From contig NZ_CP010892.1 of NCBI RefSeq assembly GCF_000931465.1, forward strand, positions 434,001-498,000: DNA of 64,000 nucleotides, read 5' to 3'. Both the position numbers and the translations under genes were made by a program. Of this stretch, positions 39,258 through 49,792 are shown piece by piece. Within the stretch, counting starts at the first letter, position 1; the number at the start of each line of letters is the position of its first letter. The notes below the pieces were generated by a model that saw only the letters and a list, made by a program, of their open reading frames with translations, did not search any database and was not told where the DNA came from. Source of the stretch: Pseudomonas sp. MRSN 12121. GTDB lineage: Bacteria; Pseudomonadota; Gammaproteobacteria; Pseudomonadales; Pseudomonadaceae.

Positions 39258-39878
39258 TCAGTCGTGCTCGTCGAGGTAACGCAGGGCCATTTGCTCGGTG
39301 GCCAGCCTGGCCGGCAACAGCAGGTGCGGCGCCACCAGCATCATGATCTGGTACACCACCACGCGCACTTCGCCTTCGCGATCGAGAATGCGCTGGTAGT
39401 CCAGCGAGAACAGCAGGGTCATGGTGATCTGTTCGACGAGTTGCCCTAGCGCCTGGGTATCGCTGACCAGTTGTCCCGCGGCCTTGAGCCTGGCCAGCAG
39501 TGAAGCCAGGGTTCGTTTCAGGGCGTTGAGCAGGTTGCGGATGCCCTTGGCCAGCTTCGGCAGGCGCCCGGCCAGGTTGGACAGGTCCTGGAACAGGAAA
39601 CGGTAGTGCGCCAGGCGCTCGACGATCAGGTGCAGGAACAGCCAGTAGTCGTCGGGGGCCAGGTGGGCATCGGCGGGAGGATCGAGCAGCGGCGTCAGTT
39701 CCTGCTGGAAGCGTTCGAACAGCCCGAGCACCAGCGGCTCCTTGCCGTGAAAGTGGTAGTAGAGGTTGCCGGGGCTGATCCCCATTTCATTGGCAACTTC
39801 CATGGTCGAGACATTGGGTTCGCCCTTCTGGTTGAACAACTGCAGGGCACATTCGAGTATCCGGTCGCGGGTTTTCAT
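39258..39878 (-). CDS. phaD: TetR-family regulator PhaD
   Basis: 206 aa. The TetR helix-turn-helix is at about 10-55 (STMEVANEMGISPGNLYYHF), followed by a helical ligand domain. PhaD of P. putida is unusual for its family in acting as an activator of phaC1 and phaI promoters, probably sensing a fatty-acid CoA intermediate. Last gene of phaC1-phaZ-phaC2-phaD. Confidence 0.95.
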   Translation of the reverse strand: MKTRDRILECALQLFNQKGEPNVSTMEVANEMGISPGNLYYHFHGKEPLVLGLFERFQQELTPLLDPPADAHLAPDDYWLFLHLIVERLAHYRFLFQDLSNLAGRLPKLAKGIRNLLNALKRTLASLLARLKAAGQLVSDTQALGQLVEQITMTLLFSLDYQRILDREGEVRVVVYQIMMLVAPHLLLPARLATEQMALRYLDEHD

Positions 39879-39936
39879 CCAGTCTTCTTGGTTGTTCGGT
39901 CAGGCCGCGACCCCGTGGGTCGCGGCACGGGGGAGT

Positions 39937-41619
39937 TCAGCGGACGCGCACGTAGGTGCCAGGCGCCGCTTCCATCGGTGGATAGTTCTGGTTGCCCAGG
40001 GCGGTCAGGGTTTCGCGCTGGGCGCCGGAGCGTTGCTGGATCCATTCCAGCCACTGCGTCCACCAACTGCCTTCGACGTGCTTGGCATCGTAGTACCAGG
40101 CCCGCGGGTCGCTGCTGAGCTTGCCGTTCTCGACATAGTTGGCCTTGGGGTTGCCCGGCGGGTTGAGAATGCTCTGCACATGCCCGCTGTTGGACAGCAC
40201 GAAACGCTTGTCGCCGCCCAGCAGCAGGGTCGAACGATATACCGCGTCCCAGGGGGTGATGTGATCGTTGATCCCGGCGACGCTGAAGCTGTCGACCGTG
40301 ACCTTCTGCAGGTCGATGGGGGTGCCGCAGACTTCCAGGCCACCCGCATGGCCCAGCGGATTGTGCTTGAAGAAGTCCAGCAAGTCGCCGTGGAAGGCCG
40401 CCGGCAGCCGGGTGTTGTCGTTGTTCCAGTAGAGGATGTCGAACGCCGGCGGCTCCTTGCCCAGCAGGTAATTGTTGACCCAGTAATTCCAGATCAGGTC
40501 GTTGGGCCGCATCCAGGCGAACACCTTGGCCATGTCGCGACCGTCGAGCACGCCCTGCTGATAGGAGCGACGCTTGGCCGCCTCCAGGGTCTGCTCGTCG
40601 ACGAACAGGGTCGCCGGGCTGTCCAGCTGGCTGTCGAGCAAGCTGACCAGATAGGTGGAGCTGAACACCCGGCGCAATTGCCGCTTGGCCTGCAGGTGGC
40701 CTTGCAGCGCGGCGATGGTCAGGCCGCCGGCGCAGGCGCCCATGAGGTTCACGTCGCGGCTGCCGGTGATCGCCCGGCAGACATTCATGGCCTCTTCCAC
40801 GGCCTCGACATAACTCGACAGGCCCCATTCGCGATGCCGGACATCGGGGTTGCGCCAGCTGATCATGAAGGTCTGCAGGCCGTTCTTCAGGGCGAATTGA
40901 ACGAAGCTGTTGGTCGGGCTGAGATCGAAGATGTAGAACTTGTTGATCTGTGGCGGCACTACCAGCAAGGGCCGGGCGTACTGTTTTTCGCTCATCGGCT
41001 TGTACTGGATCAGCTCCAGCAGTTCGTTGCGAAACACCACCGAGCCGGGGGTGGTGGCCAGGTTGCGGCCAACCTCGAAAGCCTGTTTGGTGACCTGGCT
41101 GGGCAGGCCGTTGTTGTGCAGCAGGTCGTCGACCAGATGACCGATGCCGCGGATCACGCTGTTGCCGCCGGAGTTGAATATCTCCTTGATCGCCAGCGGG
41201 TTGAGCAGGGTGTTGGAGGGCGCGACGGCATCGTTGAGCAGGCTGAAGACAAAGTGGGCGCGGGCCTGGTCGTCCGGGCTCATGCCGCTTTCGTCGATCC
41301 AGTGCTTGATTTGCTTCTGCCAGCTCAGATAGGCCTGCAGGCCGCGGCGGTAGAACGGATTGAGGCTCCAGGTCGGATCGGCGAAGCGGCTGTCCTGGGG
41401 GTTGGGCTTGTGCAGCGTTTCCCCCAGCAGCACGCGGCCCAGCTGGCCACCGAGAGCCAAGGCGTGGCGAGCGCTGTGGATCGGATTGCGCAGGCCGTGG
41501 GTGGCCACGCTGCGCAGGGTCGACAGCAGGTCACGGCCACGCAAGCCGGTGATGGCACTCTGGGCATTGATGTACGCGGCGGATGTGGGTAACGAGCCCG
41601 TCGCTGGTTTGTCTCGCAT
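39937..41619 (-). CDS. phaC2: Class II PHA synthase 2
   Basis: 560 aa. Polymerises medium-chain 3-hydroxyacyl-CoA at the granule surface. The lipase-like box GACAGG has catalytic Cys296; Asp452 (GINDHITPW) and His480 (SNSGHVQS) complete the triad. WMRPNDLIWNYWVNNYLLG is conserved. Full length and similar throughout to PhaC1 (42657-44336), from which it arose by duplication. Confidence 0.97.
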   Translation of the reverse strand: MRDKPATGSLPTSAAYINAQSAITGLRGRDLLSTLRSVATHGLRNPIHSARHALALGGQLGRVLLGETLHKPNPQDSRFADPTWSLNPFYRRGLQAYLSWQKQIKHWIDESGMSPDDQARAHFVFSLLNDAVAPSNTLLNPLAIKEIFNSGGNSVIRGIGHLVDDLLHNNGLPSQVTKQAFEVGRNLATTPGSVVFRNELLELIQYKPMSEKQYARPLLVVPPQINKFYIFDLSPTNSFVQFALKNGLQTFMISWRNPDVRHREWGLSSYVEAVEEAMNVCRAITGSRDVNLMGACAGGLTIAALQGHLQAKRQLRRVFSSTYLVSLLDSQLDSPATLFVDEQTLEAAKRRSYQQGVLDGRDMAKVFAWMRPNDLIWNYWVNNYLLGKEPPAFDILYWNNDNTRLPAAFHGDLLDFFKHNPLGHAGGLEVCGTPIDLQKVTVDSFSVAGINDHITPWDAVYRSTLLLGGDKRFVLSNSGHVQSILNPPGNPKANYVENGKLSSDPRAWYYDAKHVEGSWWTQWLEWIQQRSGAQRETLTALGNQNYPPMEAAPGTYVRVR

Positions 41620-41726
41620 GCGTCAACACTCCTTCGTCAAGCCATCAACAAGCACACCAAGACAACACCATAGTCGGTCCTGGACCATCCTGCGCGCGCG
41701 ACGATCCTGTCGGCAGGCGCTTTTTG

Positions 41727-42584
41727 CTAGATGCCGCTGAACGGTGTCGGATGGGGGTGCATCACCGCTCGCTGTCGTTCTTCCTGGAGGAATTTCATGA
41801 TGATCGGCGCGACGGCTTCGGCCCGGGTAATCAGGAACAGATGGCCGTCGTCGATTATGTGCAACTGAGCGTTGGGTATGCGCCAGGCCAGCATGCGCAT
41901 GTTGATCAGCGGGATCAGTGGGTCGTCGTCGCCGGCCAGTACCAGGGTCGGCTGATGGATCTTGTGCAACCAATGGATACTGGTCCAGCCAAGGCCGGCG
42001 AACAGCTGCCAGTAGTAGCCCAGCTTGCCCGCCGAACGGACCTTGCTGGCGTGCTCGGCGGCGAGGTTGGGATCGCGGCGGAACGAACCGCCGTAGATCA
42101 GCGGCGCAATGCGGATCACGTGGGAAGGCTGGATGTAGCGCCGGGGGCTGGCCATCATCCAGAGCACCTTGGGTTTGCCCGGCACCATGAAGGCCCCCGC
42201 GGCGGTGGCGGCCAGCACCAGTTTCTTGCAGCGCTCGGGGTAGTCATAGGCGAACTGCTGGGCCAGCGCCCCGCCCCAGGACACGCCGACGGCATTGACC
42301 TGCCCGTAGTCGAGGTAGTCGAGCATGCGCGCGGTCAGCTTGGCCAGGCCGGGAAAGCGATACGGCCGGCTCGGCGTCGAGGAACCGCCCACGCCCGGTA
42401 CGTCGAAGGCGATGACTTCCAGGTCCGGGTCCAATGCCTGGACGAACGGGAACACCAGCTCCAGGTTGGCGCCGATGCCATTGAAGATCAGCAAGGGAGT
42501 CAGATGAGGCTTGCCGGGTCGTACCGCGGTGCGGATGGTCTGCCCATCCAGGTCGACGGTGCGGAATATGAATGGTTGTGGCAT
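41727..42584 (-). CDS. phaZ: Intracellular PHA depolymerase
   Basis: 285 aa alpha/beta-hydrolase that degrades medium-chain PHA inside the cell. Triad Ser102 (GVSWGG), Asp221 (GDDDP) and His248 (DDGHLF), the same numbering as P. putida PhaZ. It lies between the two synthase genes. Confidence 0.97.
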   Translation of the reverse strand: MPQPFIFRTVDLDGQTIRTAVRPGKPHLTPLLIFNGIGANLELVFPFVQALDPDLEVIAFDVPGVGGSSTPSRPYRFPGLAKLTARMLDYLDYGQVNAVGVSWGGALAQQFAYDYPERCKKLVLAATAAGAFMVPGKPKVLWMMASPRRYIQPSHVIRIAPLIYGGSFRRDPNLAAEHASKVRSAGKLGYYWQLFAGLGWTSIHWLHKIHQPTLVLAGDDDPLIPLINMRMLAWRIPNAQLHIIDDGHLFLITRAEAVAPIIMKFLQEERQRAVMHPHPTPFSGI

Positions 42585-42656
42585 GCCTTGGCCCTGTTGG
42601 TGGAATCGTTGCCGGCGCGGCGATGAGCAGGTTCGCCGCGCCGGCGGTGCTAGCGG

Positions 42657-44336
42657 TTAACGTTCATGGACATAGGTGCCCGGTGCCGCCTCGGCTGCCG
42701 GGTAGGCCTTGTTGCCGAGCGTGGTCGGGGCCTTTTTCAGCTTGCCGGAGCGCTCCGCCTGCCAGGCCTGCCAGTGCAGCCACCAGGAGTCGGTGTGCTT
42801 GGTGGAGTTTTCCTGCCAGTCATCGGCCAGGGGCGGCATCTCTTCGCTGGTCATGTAGCGCGCCTTGGGGTTGCCCGGCGGGTTGAGGATGCTCTGGATA
42901 TGCCCGCTGTTGGACAGCAGGAATTCGACCTTGCCGCCAAACAGCTGGGCCGACTTGTAGCAGGACTTCCACGGGGTGATGTGGTCGTTGGTGCCGGCCA
43001 CGGAGAAGATGTCGGCGGTCACCTGTTTCAGGTCGATCGGCGTGCCGCACACTTCCAGTGCATTGGGCCGGGTCAGCGGGTTGTTCTTGAACATTTCGAT
43101 CAGGTCGCCGTGGAAGGCCGCGGGCAACCGGGTGGTGTCGTTGTTCCAGAACAGGATGTCGAATACCGGCGGCTCGTTGCCCAGCAGGTAGTTGTTGACC
43201 CAGTAGTTCCAGATCAGGTCGTTGGGCCGCATCCAGGCGAAGACCTTGGCCATGTCCCGCCCTTCCAGCACACCGGCCTGGTAGGAGTGGCGCTTGGCAG
43301 CTTCCAGGGTCTGCTCGTCGACGAACAGCGCCACCTGGGTATCCAGGGTGGTGTCGAGCACGCTGACCAGCAGCGTCAGGGCATTGACCTTTTTCTCGCC
43401 CAGGGCGGCGTAGTGTCCCAGCAGCGCGGTGCAGGTGATGCCGCCCGAGCAGGCGCCGAGCATGTTCACGTCCTTGCTGCCGGTGATGGCGGTCACCACG
43501 TCGACCGCTTCCTTCAGCGCTTCGATATAGGTCGACAGGCCCCACTCGCGTTGCGCCTTGGTCGGGTTGCGCCAGCTGATGATGAAGGTCTGCACGCCGT
43601 TGCGCAGGCAGAACCGCGCGAGGCTCTTGTCCGGGCTCAGGTCGAAGACATAGAACTTGTTGATCTGCGGCGGCACCACCAGCAGCGGGCGCTCGTGCAC
43701 CTGCTCGGTCACCGGGCGGTACTGGATCAGTTCCAGCACATCGTTGCGAAACACCACCGCGCCTTCGCTGGTCCCCAGGTTCTTGCCGATTTCGAAGGCG
43801 TCCATGTTGACCTGGCTCGGCATGCCGCCGTTGTGCACCAGGTCCTTGGCCAGGTGGGAGAGGCCGTCGAGCAGGCTCTTGCCGCCGGTCTCGAAGAAAC
43901 GCTTGACTGCCGCCGGGTTGGCGGCGCTGTTGGTGGGCGCCATGGCCTCGGTCATCAGGTTGATGACGAAATGCCCGCGGCTGATGTCCTGTTCGGAGAG
44001 GTTGCTCTGGCCGATCCAGTCGTGAAGCTCCTTGCGCCACGCCAGATAGGTTTGCAGATAACGTTTGTACAGGGGGTTCTGGCTCCAGGCCGGATCGTTG
44101 AAGCGACGGTCATCGCTCTCCGGTTGCAGCGTCGATTTGCCGAATACCACGTTCTTCAGTTCGATGCCGAAATGGGCCACGTGTTTGGCGCTGTGCAAGG
44201 GTTGTTTGATGGCCTGGGCAAGCACCATGCGAGCAGAGGTAAGCAGATCTTTCCGACGTAAACCGATGACAGGATTCAAACCCAGGGTGTTTTCCGCGGC
44301 TTGGCGTTTCAGGTCATCGTTGTTCTTGTTACTCAT
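42657..44336 (-). CDS. phaC1: Class II PHA synthase 1
   Basis: 559 aa. Main medium-chain PHA synthase. Box GACSGG with Cys296, Asp451 (GTNDHITPW) and His479 (SNSGHIQS). First gene of phaC1ZC2D. The 258 bp upstream, shared with nothing else, hold its promoter and contain no gene; no clear sigma-54 or sigma-70 elements could be assigned. The ATG at 44336 follows caggacaatggagcgtcgtag with a ggag-like site. Confidence 0.97.
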   Translation of the reverse strand: MSNKNNDDLKRQAAENTLGLNPVIGLRRKDLLTSARMVLAQAIKQPLHSAKHVAHFGIELKNVVFGKSTLQPESDDRRFNDPAWSQNPLYKRYLQTYLAWRKELHDWIGQSNLSEQDISRGHFVINLMTEAMAPTNSAANPAAVKRFFETGGKSLLDGLSHLAKDLVHNGGMPSQVNMDAFEIGKNLGTSEGAVVFRNDVLELIQYRPVTEQVHERPLLVVPPQINKFYVFDLSPDKSLARFCLRNGVQTFIISWRNPTKAQREWGLSTYIEALKEAVDVVTAITGSKDVNMLGACSGGITCTALLGHYAALGEKKVNALTLLVSVLDTTLDTQVALFVDEQTLEAAKRHSYQAGVLEGRDMAKVFAWMRPNDLIWNYWVNNYLLGNEPPVFDILFWNNDTTRLPAAFHGDLIEMFKNNPLTRPNALEVCGTPIDLKQVTADIFSVAGTNDHITPWKSCYKSAQLFGGKVEFLLSNSGHIQSILNPPGNPKARYMTSEEMPPLADDWQENSTKHTDSWWLHWQAWQAERSGKLKKAPTTLGNKAYPAAEAAPGTYVHER

Positions 44337-44594
44337 CTACGACGCTCCATTGTCCTGAGACGAGTACCGGACCTGCCGTGTAGTCACACAGCGAGGCTGC
44401 CAGGTACTACTGCTCGGGTGACCGTTGATTCTGCATGACTGCCTTTTTGTGCACAGGACACTGCAGGGAACTTGCCAGCTCCATTGGTTACCCGAGTTTA
44501 ATTTTTTTCGCAAGCAGGCCAATCGTTGACCATGCAGCCCAGCATTCAAACAGATGAATCTAGAAAATGCGCTCTAAAGCGCCGGATGTCCGGT

Positions 44595-44972
44595 CTAGAG
44601 CATCAGCTTGACGATAGACTCGTTCGGATCGCGGGATTTTCCGGCAGCCGCAAGTTCGGCGAGATAGTCGCTCCACAGCGCGTCCTGGCGCACCGCCAGC
44701 TGGTACAGGTAGTCCCAGGTGAACAGGCCGCTGTCATGGCCGTCGTCGAAGGTCAATTTCAGTGCGTACTGGCCGGCCGGTTCGATCTTGCTCAGGCCGA
44801 CGCCGAGCTTGCCGAATTGCAGGATGGGTTTGCCGTGGCCCTGGACCTCGGCGGAGGGGGAATGTACCCGCAGGAATTCGGCGGGCAGGTGGTAGACCTC
44901 GTCCGGCCCGTAGGTCAGCGTCAGGGTCTTGGAGGCTTTGTGCAGGTTGATGGCGGTGGGGAGTCTGTTCAT
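44595..44972 (-). CDS. DUF971 domain protein
   Basis: 125 aa. A whole-length DUF971 domain (the N-terminal domain of gamma-butyrobetaine hydroxylases): LHKASKTLTLTYGPDEVYHLPAEFLRV, then FDDGHDSGLFTWDYLYQLA. Stand-alone proteins of this type are small and of uncertain role; a link to iron-sulfur cluster handling has been suggested for relatives. The ATG at 44972 (MNRLPTA) is preferred over an upstream one at 45017 because of family length. It lies downstream of hslU in the same direction. Confidence 0.88.
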   Translation of the reverse strand: MNRLPTAINLHKASKTLTLTYGPDEVYHLPAEFLRVHSPSAEVQGHGKPILQFGKLGVGLSKIEPAGQYALKLTFDDGHDSGLFTWDYLYQLAVRQDALWSDYLAELAAAGKSRDPNESIVKLML

Positions 44973-45031
44973 GTCCTGTAGTCCGTCTTGCAGGAGCCGG
45001 CGAGCCGACTCCTGCATGGGTGGCGAATGCC

Positions 45032-46372
<1,341 letters not shown>

Positions 46373-46421
46373 AATAATTGGCGGTCCTCAAGCAAGAATG
46401 AATGCCGTGGCGAGCACAGGA

Positions 46422-46952
46422 TTATTCTGCGAGATCCTGCTCCTCAATGGTCTGGGTGTGGTTGGTGAATACGCAGATGTCGCCGGCGATGCCCAGGGCG
46501 GTCTCGACGATTTCCCGGGCCGACAGGTCGGTCTTCTTCAGCAGGGCGCTGGCTGCGGCCTGCGCGTAGGCGCCGCCGGAGCCCATGGCGATCAGGCCGT
46601 CTTCCGGCTCGACCACGTCACCGTTGCCGGTGATGATCAGGGACGCGTCCTTGTTGGCGACCGCAAGCATGGCTTCGAGGCGGCTGAGGGAGCGGTCGGT
46701 GCGCCATTCCTTGGCAAGTTCGACGGCGGCGCGAACCAGATGCCCCTGATGTTTCTCAAGCTGGCCTTCGAAGCGTTCGAACAGGGTGAAGGCATCGGCG
46801 GTCGCCCCGGCAAAGCCGGCGATGACCTGGCCGTGGTACAGGCGGCGAACCTTTTTCGCGTTGCCTTTCATCACGGTGTTGCCGAGGGAAACCTGGCCGT
46901 CGCCGCCCATGACGACTTTGCCGTGGCGGCGGACTGAAACGATGGTGGTCAA
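46422..46952 (-). CDS. hslV: ATP-dependent protease peptidase subunit HslV (ClpQ)
   Basis: 176 aa N-terminal-nucleophile threonine protease. The start is assigned to TTG at 46952: translation gives Met-Thr-Thr-Ile-Val, so that removal of Met exposes the catalytic Thr1, and GGAG is 9 bases upstream. The in-frame GTG at 46967 would add five residues (ETLPL) and bury the nucleophile. [21 protein letters not shown] and the catalytic Lys33-type position are conserved, and [14 protein letters not shown] is intact. Operon with hslU; usually heat-shock controlled. Confidence 0.95.
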   Translation of the reverse strand: MTTIVSVRRHGKVVMGGDGQVSLGNTVMKGNAKKVRRLYHGQVIAGFAGATADAFTLFERFEGQLEKHQGHLVRAAVELAKEWRTDRSLSRLEAMLAVANKDASLIITGNGDVVEPEDGLIAMGSGGAYAQAAASALLKKTDLSAREIVETALGIAGDICVFTNHTQTIEEQDLAE

Positions 46953-47091
46953 GGGGAGAGTCTCCACGCTGCGGGGCGAAAGTGCCCTGATGGAAGCTCA
47001 TATGGGGGTGGTGCGGGGTTTTTCAACTGTGGCGGGGGGAGTAGGACGAGCGGTATTTCCTGCTGGAGGGAGGGTGCCAGTGAGGGGGCTA

Positions 47092-47134
47092 TCGCGGGCA
47101 AACCTCGCTCCTACAGAGCGAGGCTTGCCCGCGA
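47092..47134. repeat. REP inverted pair, tight hairpin
   Basis: Two facing REP cores (47092-47114 with one mismatch, and 47115-47134) abut directly, so they form a near-continuous hairpin. It lies between the SPOR-protein gene and hslV. Confidence 0.88.
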
Positions 47135-47143
47135 TTGATTGCG

Positions 47144-47863
47144 CTAGCGGCTCTGGCGCTGTTGTAACAGCAGATTGCTGAAGCCGGCGCCGGCCAGTTG
47201 CTTCTGCGCAGTGGTCAGTTGTTCGCGGTTGCTGAACGGGCCGACCAGCACCCGGTACCAGGTCTCTTCCTTGACCGTGCCGGATTCGACCGACACCGAT
47301 TGCCCCAGCAGGATGATCTGCGCGCGGACCTTGTCGGCATCGGCCTGCTTGCGGAATGAGCCGGCCTGCAGGAAGAACTTGGTCACCGGGGCGGCCTTGG
47401 CGACTTGCGCCACCGGTGGTGCGGGTGGCGGAGTGATGCCGGCCAGGGCGGCCTGGGCCCGCGCGGTGTCGATCTTTGCCGCTTCCGCCGGGGTCACTGG
47501 CGTGGTCGGCACCACCGGCGCGGTCTGTGGCGTCGGCAGGGTTTTCTCCGGCACCGCTTCCGGCGGCACTATCACTTCCGACTCCGGCAGCAGGGTATAG
47601 AAGTCGTACTTCGGCTTCACCGGTTGCTGCGGGCTCGGCGGGGTCTTGTTGGCCTCGGCGATCTTGGTGGTTTTCTGCTGTTCCACCCGCTCGCGCTTGA
47701 CGCTGTCGCCGCCCTTGCCTGGCTCCAGCTTCATCAGGAACACGATGAAGGCGCCCACGGCCAGGCCGATGGCCATCCACAACCAGCCCGGGATCGGCTG
47801 CTTCGCAGGAGCTTGGTAACGGCTGGCGCCACGCTTGGGTGCAGGTTTTTTCTTGGCAGCCAA
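47144..47863 (-). CDS. ftsN: SPOR-domain cell-division protein (FtsN-like)
   Basis: 239 aa. A short basic cytoplasmic N-terminus (MAAKKKPAPKRG), one TM helix (WLWMAIGLAVGAFIVFLMKL, about 27-46), a long Pro/Val-rich periplasmic linker and a C-terminal SPOR domain (about 160-235; FFLQAGSFRKQADADKVRAQ) that binds denuded glycan strands at the septum. Topology and neighbourhood between argS and hslV match FtsN in gammaproteobacteria. It is 1 bp away from the argS stop. Confidence 0.9.
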   Translation of the reverse strand: MAAKKKPAPKRGASRYQAPAKQPIPGWLWMAIGLAVGAFIVFLMKLEPGKGGDSVKRERVEQQKTTKIAEANKTPPSPQQPVKPKYDFYTLLPESEVIVPPEAVPEKTLPTPQTAPVVPTTPVTPAEAAKIDTARAQAALAGITPPPAPPVAQVAKAAPVTKFFLQAGSFRKQADADKVRAQIILLGQSVSVESGTVKEETWYRVLVGPFSNREQLTTAQKQLAGAGFSNLLLQQRQSR

Positions 47864-47864
47864 C

Positions 47865-49601
47865 TTACATTTGCTCCAGGACTTTCAGGCCCAGCAGTTC
47901 CAGGCCTTGCTTGAGGGTACGACGGGTCAGCTCGGTGAGGCGCAAGCGGCTCTGCATCTGCGTCGGCGATTCGGCACTGAGGATCGGGCAGTTTTCATAG
48001 AAGCTGGAGAACAGCCCGGCGACATCGTACAGGTAGGTGCACAGGGTGTGCGGCGTACCCTTGTCGGCCACGTTGTTCAGCACTTCGCCGAACTGTGCCA
48101 GCTTGGCCGCCAGTTCCAGCTCATGGGCGGCTTGCAGGGCGATCTGGCCCTGTACTTCGCTGAAATCCTTGCCCAGCTTGCGGAACACCCCGGCGGCGCG
48201 GGTGTAGGCGTACAGCAGGTAGGGGGCGGTGTTGCCTTCGAAGTTCAGCATCAGGTCGAAGTTGAAGCTGTAGTCGCTGGTGCGGTGCTTGGACAGGTCG
48301 GCATATTTCACTGAGTCGATGCCCACGACCTTGGCGATGCTGCGCAGGTCGGCCTCGGCCAGCTCCGGGTTCTTTTCCTTGACCAGGCTGTAGGCGCGCT
48401 CTTCGGCTTCGGTGAGCAGGTCGATCAGCTTCACCGTGCCGCCGTCGCGGGTCTTGAAAGGACGGCCGTCGGCGCCGTTCATGGTGCCGAAGCCCATGTG
48501 CTCCATTTCCATCGGATGGGTCACGAAACCGGCCTTGCGGGCCACCGCGAACACTTGCTGGAAGTGCAGGGCCTGGCGCTGGTCGACGAAGTACAGCGCG
48601 CGGTCGGCCTTGAGGGTGCCGCTGCGGTAGCGCACGGCCGCCAGGTCGGTGGTGGCGTACAGGTAGCCGCCATCGGCCTTGACGATGATCACCGGCAGCG
48701 GCTCGCCTTCGGCGTTCTTGAACTCGTCGAGGAACACGCACTGGGCGCCGTTGCTCTCGACCAGCATGCCCTTGGCCTTGAGGTCGTTGACCACGTTGAT
48801 CAGGTCGTCGTTGTAGGCGCTTTCGCCCATCACGTCGGCCATGGTCAGCTTGACGTTCAGCAGTTCGTAGATTTTCTGGCAGTGGGACAAGGAAATGTCC
48901 TTGAACTTGGTCCACAGCGCCAGGCAATCCGCGTCGCCGGCCTGCAGCTTGACCACCAGGCCACGGGCGCGGTCGGCGAATTCTTCGGACTCGTCGAAGC
49001 GCTGCTTGGCGGCGCGGTAGAAGTTCTCCAGGTCGGACAGCTCGTCGCTGGTAATCGGGTTTTCCTGCAGGTAGGCCATCAGCATGCCGAACTGGGTGCC
49101 CCAGTCGCCGACGTGGTTCTGCCGGATCACTTCGTCGCCGAGGAATTCCAGGACCCGCGCCACGCCGTCGCCGATGATGGTCGAGCGCAGATGGCCGACG
49201 TGCATTTCCTTGGCCAGGTTCGGCGCCGACAGGTCGATCACGGTGCGCTGCGGCGCGCCGGCCTTGCGTACGCCGAGGCGCGCGTCGGCCAGGGCGGCGT
49301 CCAGGCGGTTGGCCAGGGCCTGGGTGTTCTGGAAGAAGTTGATGAAGCCGGGGCCGGCGATCTCGGCCTTGCTGACCTGTTCGTCGGCGGGCAGGGCGGC
49401 GATGATTTTTTCCGCCAGGTCGCGTGGCTTCATGCCGGCCGGCTTGGCCAGCATCATGGCGATGTTGCTGGCGAAGTCGCCGTGGGTCTTGTCGCGGGAG
49501 TTTTCTACCTGGATCGCCGGCGTCAGGCCTTCTGGCAACACACCTTCGGTGACGAGTTGGGTGATGGCTTGCTGGATGAGCTGGCGAATGGTGTCTTTCA
49601 T
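47865..49601 (-). CDS. argS: Arginyl-tRNA synthetase
   Basis: 578 aa class I synthetase. N-terminal additional domain (1-100), HIGH-type motif HVGH at 134-137 ([11 protein letters not shown]), catalytic core with [15 protein letters not shown] in place of KMSKS as usual in ArgRS, and the C-terminal anticodon-binding helical domain ending LGLKVLEQM. Full length. Confidence 0.98.
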   Translation of the reverse strand: MKDTIRQLIQQAITQLVTEGVLPEGLTPAIQVENSRDKTHGDFASNIAMMLAKPAGMKPRDLAEKIIAALPADEQVSKAEIAGPGFINFFQNTQALANRLDAALADARLGVRKAGAPQRTVIDLSAPNLAKEMHVGHLRSTIIGDGVARVLEFLGDEVIRQNHVGDWGTQFGMLMAYLQENPITSDELSDLENFYRAAKQRFDESEEFADRARGLVVKLQAGDADCLALWTKFKDISLSHCQKIYELLNVKLTMADVMGESAYNDDLINVVNDLKAKGMLVESNGAQCVFLDEFKNAEGEPLPVIIVKADGGYLYATTDLAAVRYRSGTLKADRALYFVDQRQALHFQQVFAVARKAGFVTHPMEMEHMGFGTMNGADGRPFKTRDGGTVKLIDLLTEAEERAYSLVKEKNPELAEADLRSIAKVVGIDSVKYADLSKHRTSDYSFNFDLMLNFEGNTAPYLLYAYTRAAGVFRKLGKDFSEVQGQIALQAAHELELAAKLAQFGEVLNNVADKGTPHTLCTYLYDVAGLFSSFYENCPILSAESPTQMQSRLRLTELTRRTLKQGLELLGLKVLEQM

Positions 49602-49735
49602 GGTCTTCTCTTTCGACCGCTGGCGCGGCGGCGCTTCGATGCGCAGGTGGAAAAACTGGGCATTATCCGTTGCGAAGACGGGCTTGCCAACTATAGCGGG
49701 CCGCCTGTGGATATGCGGTGGCTATTCGGGCCATA

Positions 49736-49758
49736 TCGCGGGCAAGCCTCGCTCCTAC
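49736..49758 (-). repeat. Single REP between argS and priA
   Basis: One exact minus-strand REP core between argS (start 49601) and the end of priA (49793). No facing copy is recognisable. Confidence 0.85.
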
Positions 49759-49792
49759 AGCGGCGCGCTTGCCTGAGATGGCGGTTTTTCTA

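Noticed and set aside
44500-44530. TTGGC...TTGC-like sequence upstream of phaC1 as a sigma-54 promoter
   Set aside because: On the minus strand the GG and GC are 7 bp apart, not 10, so the -24/-12 spacing is wrong.
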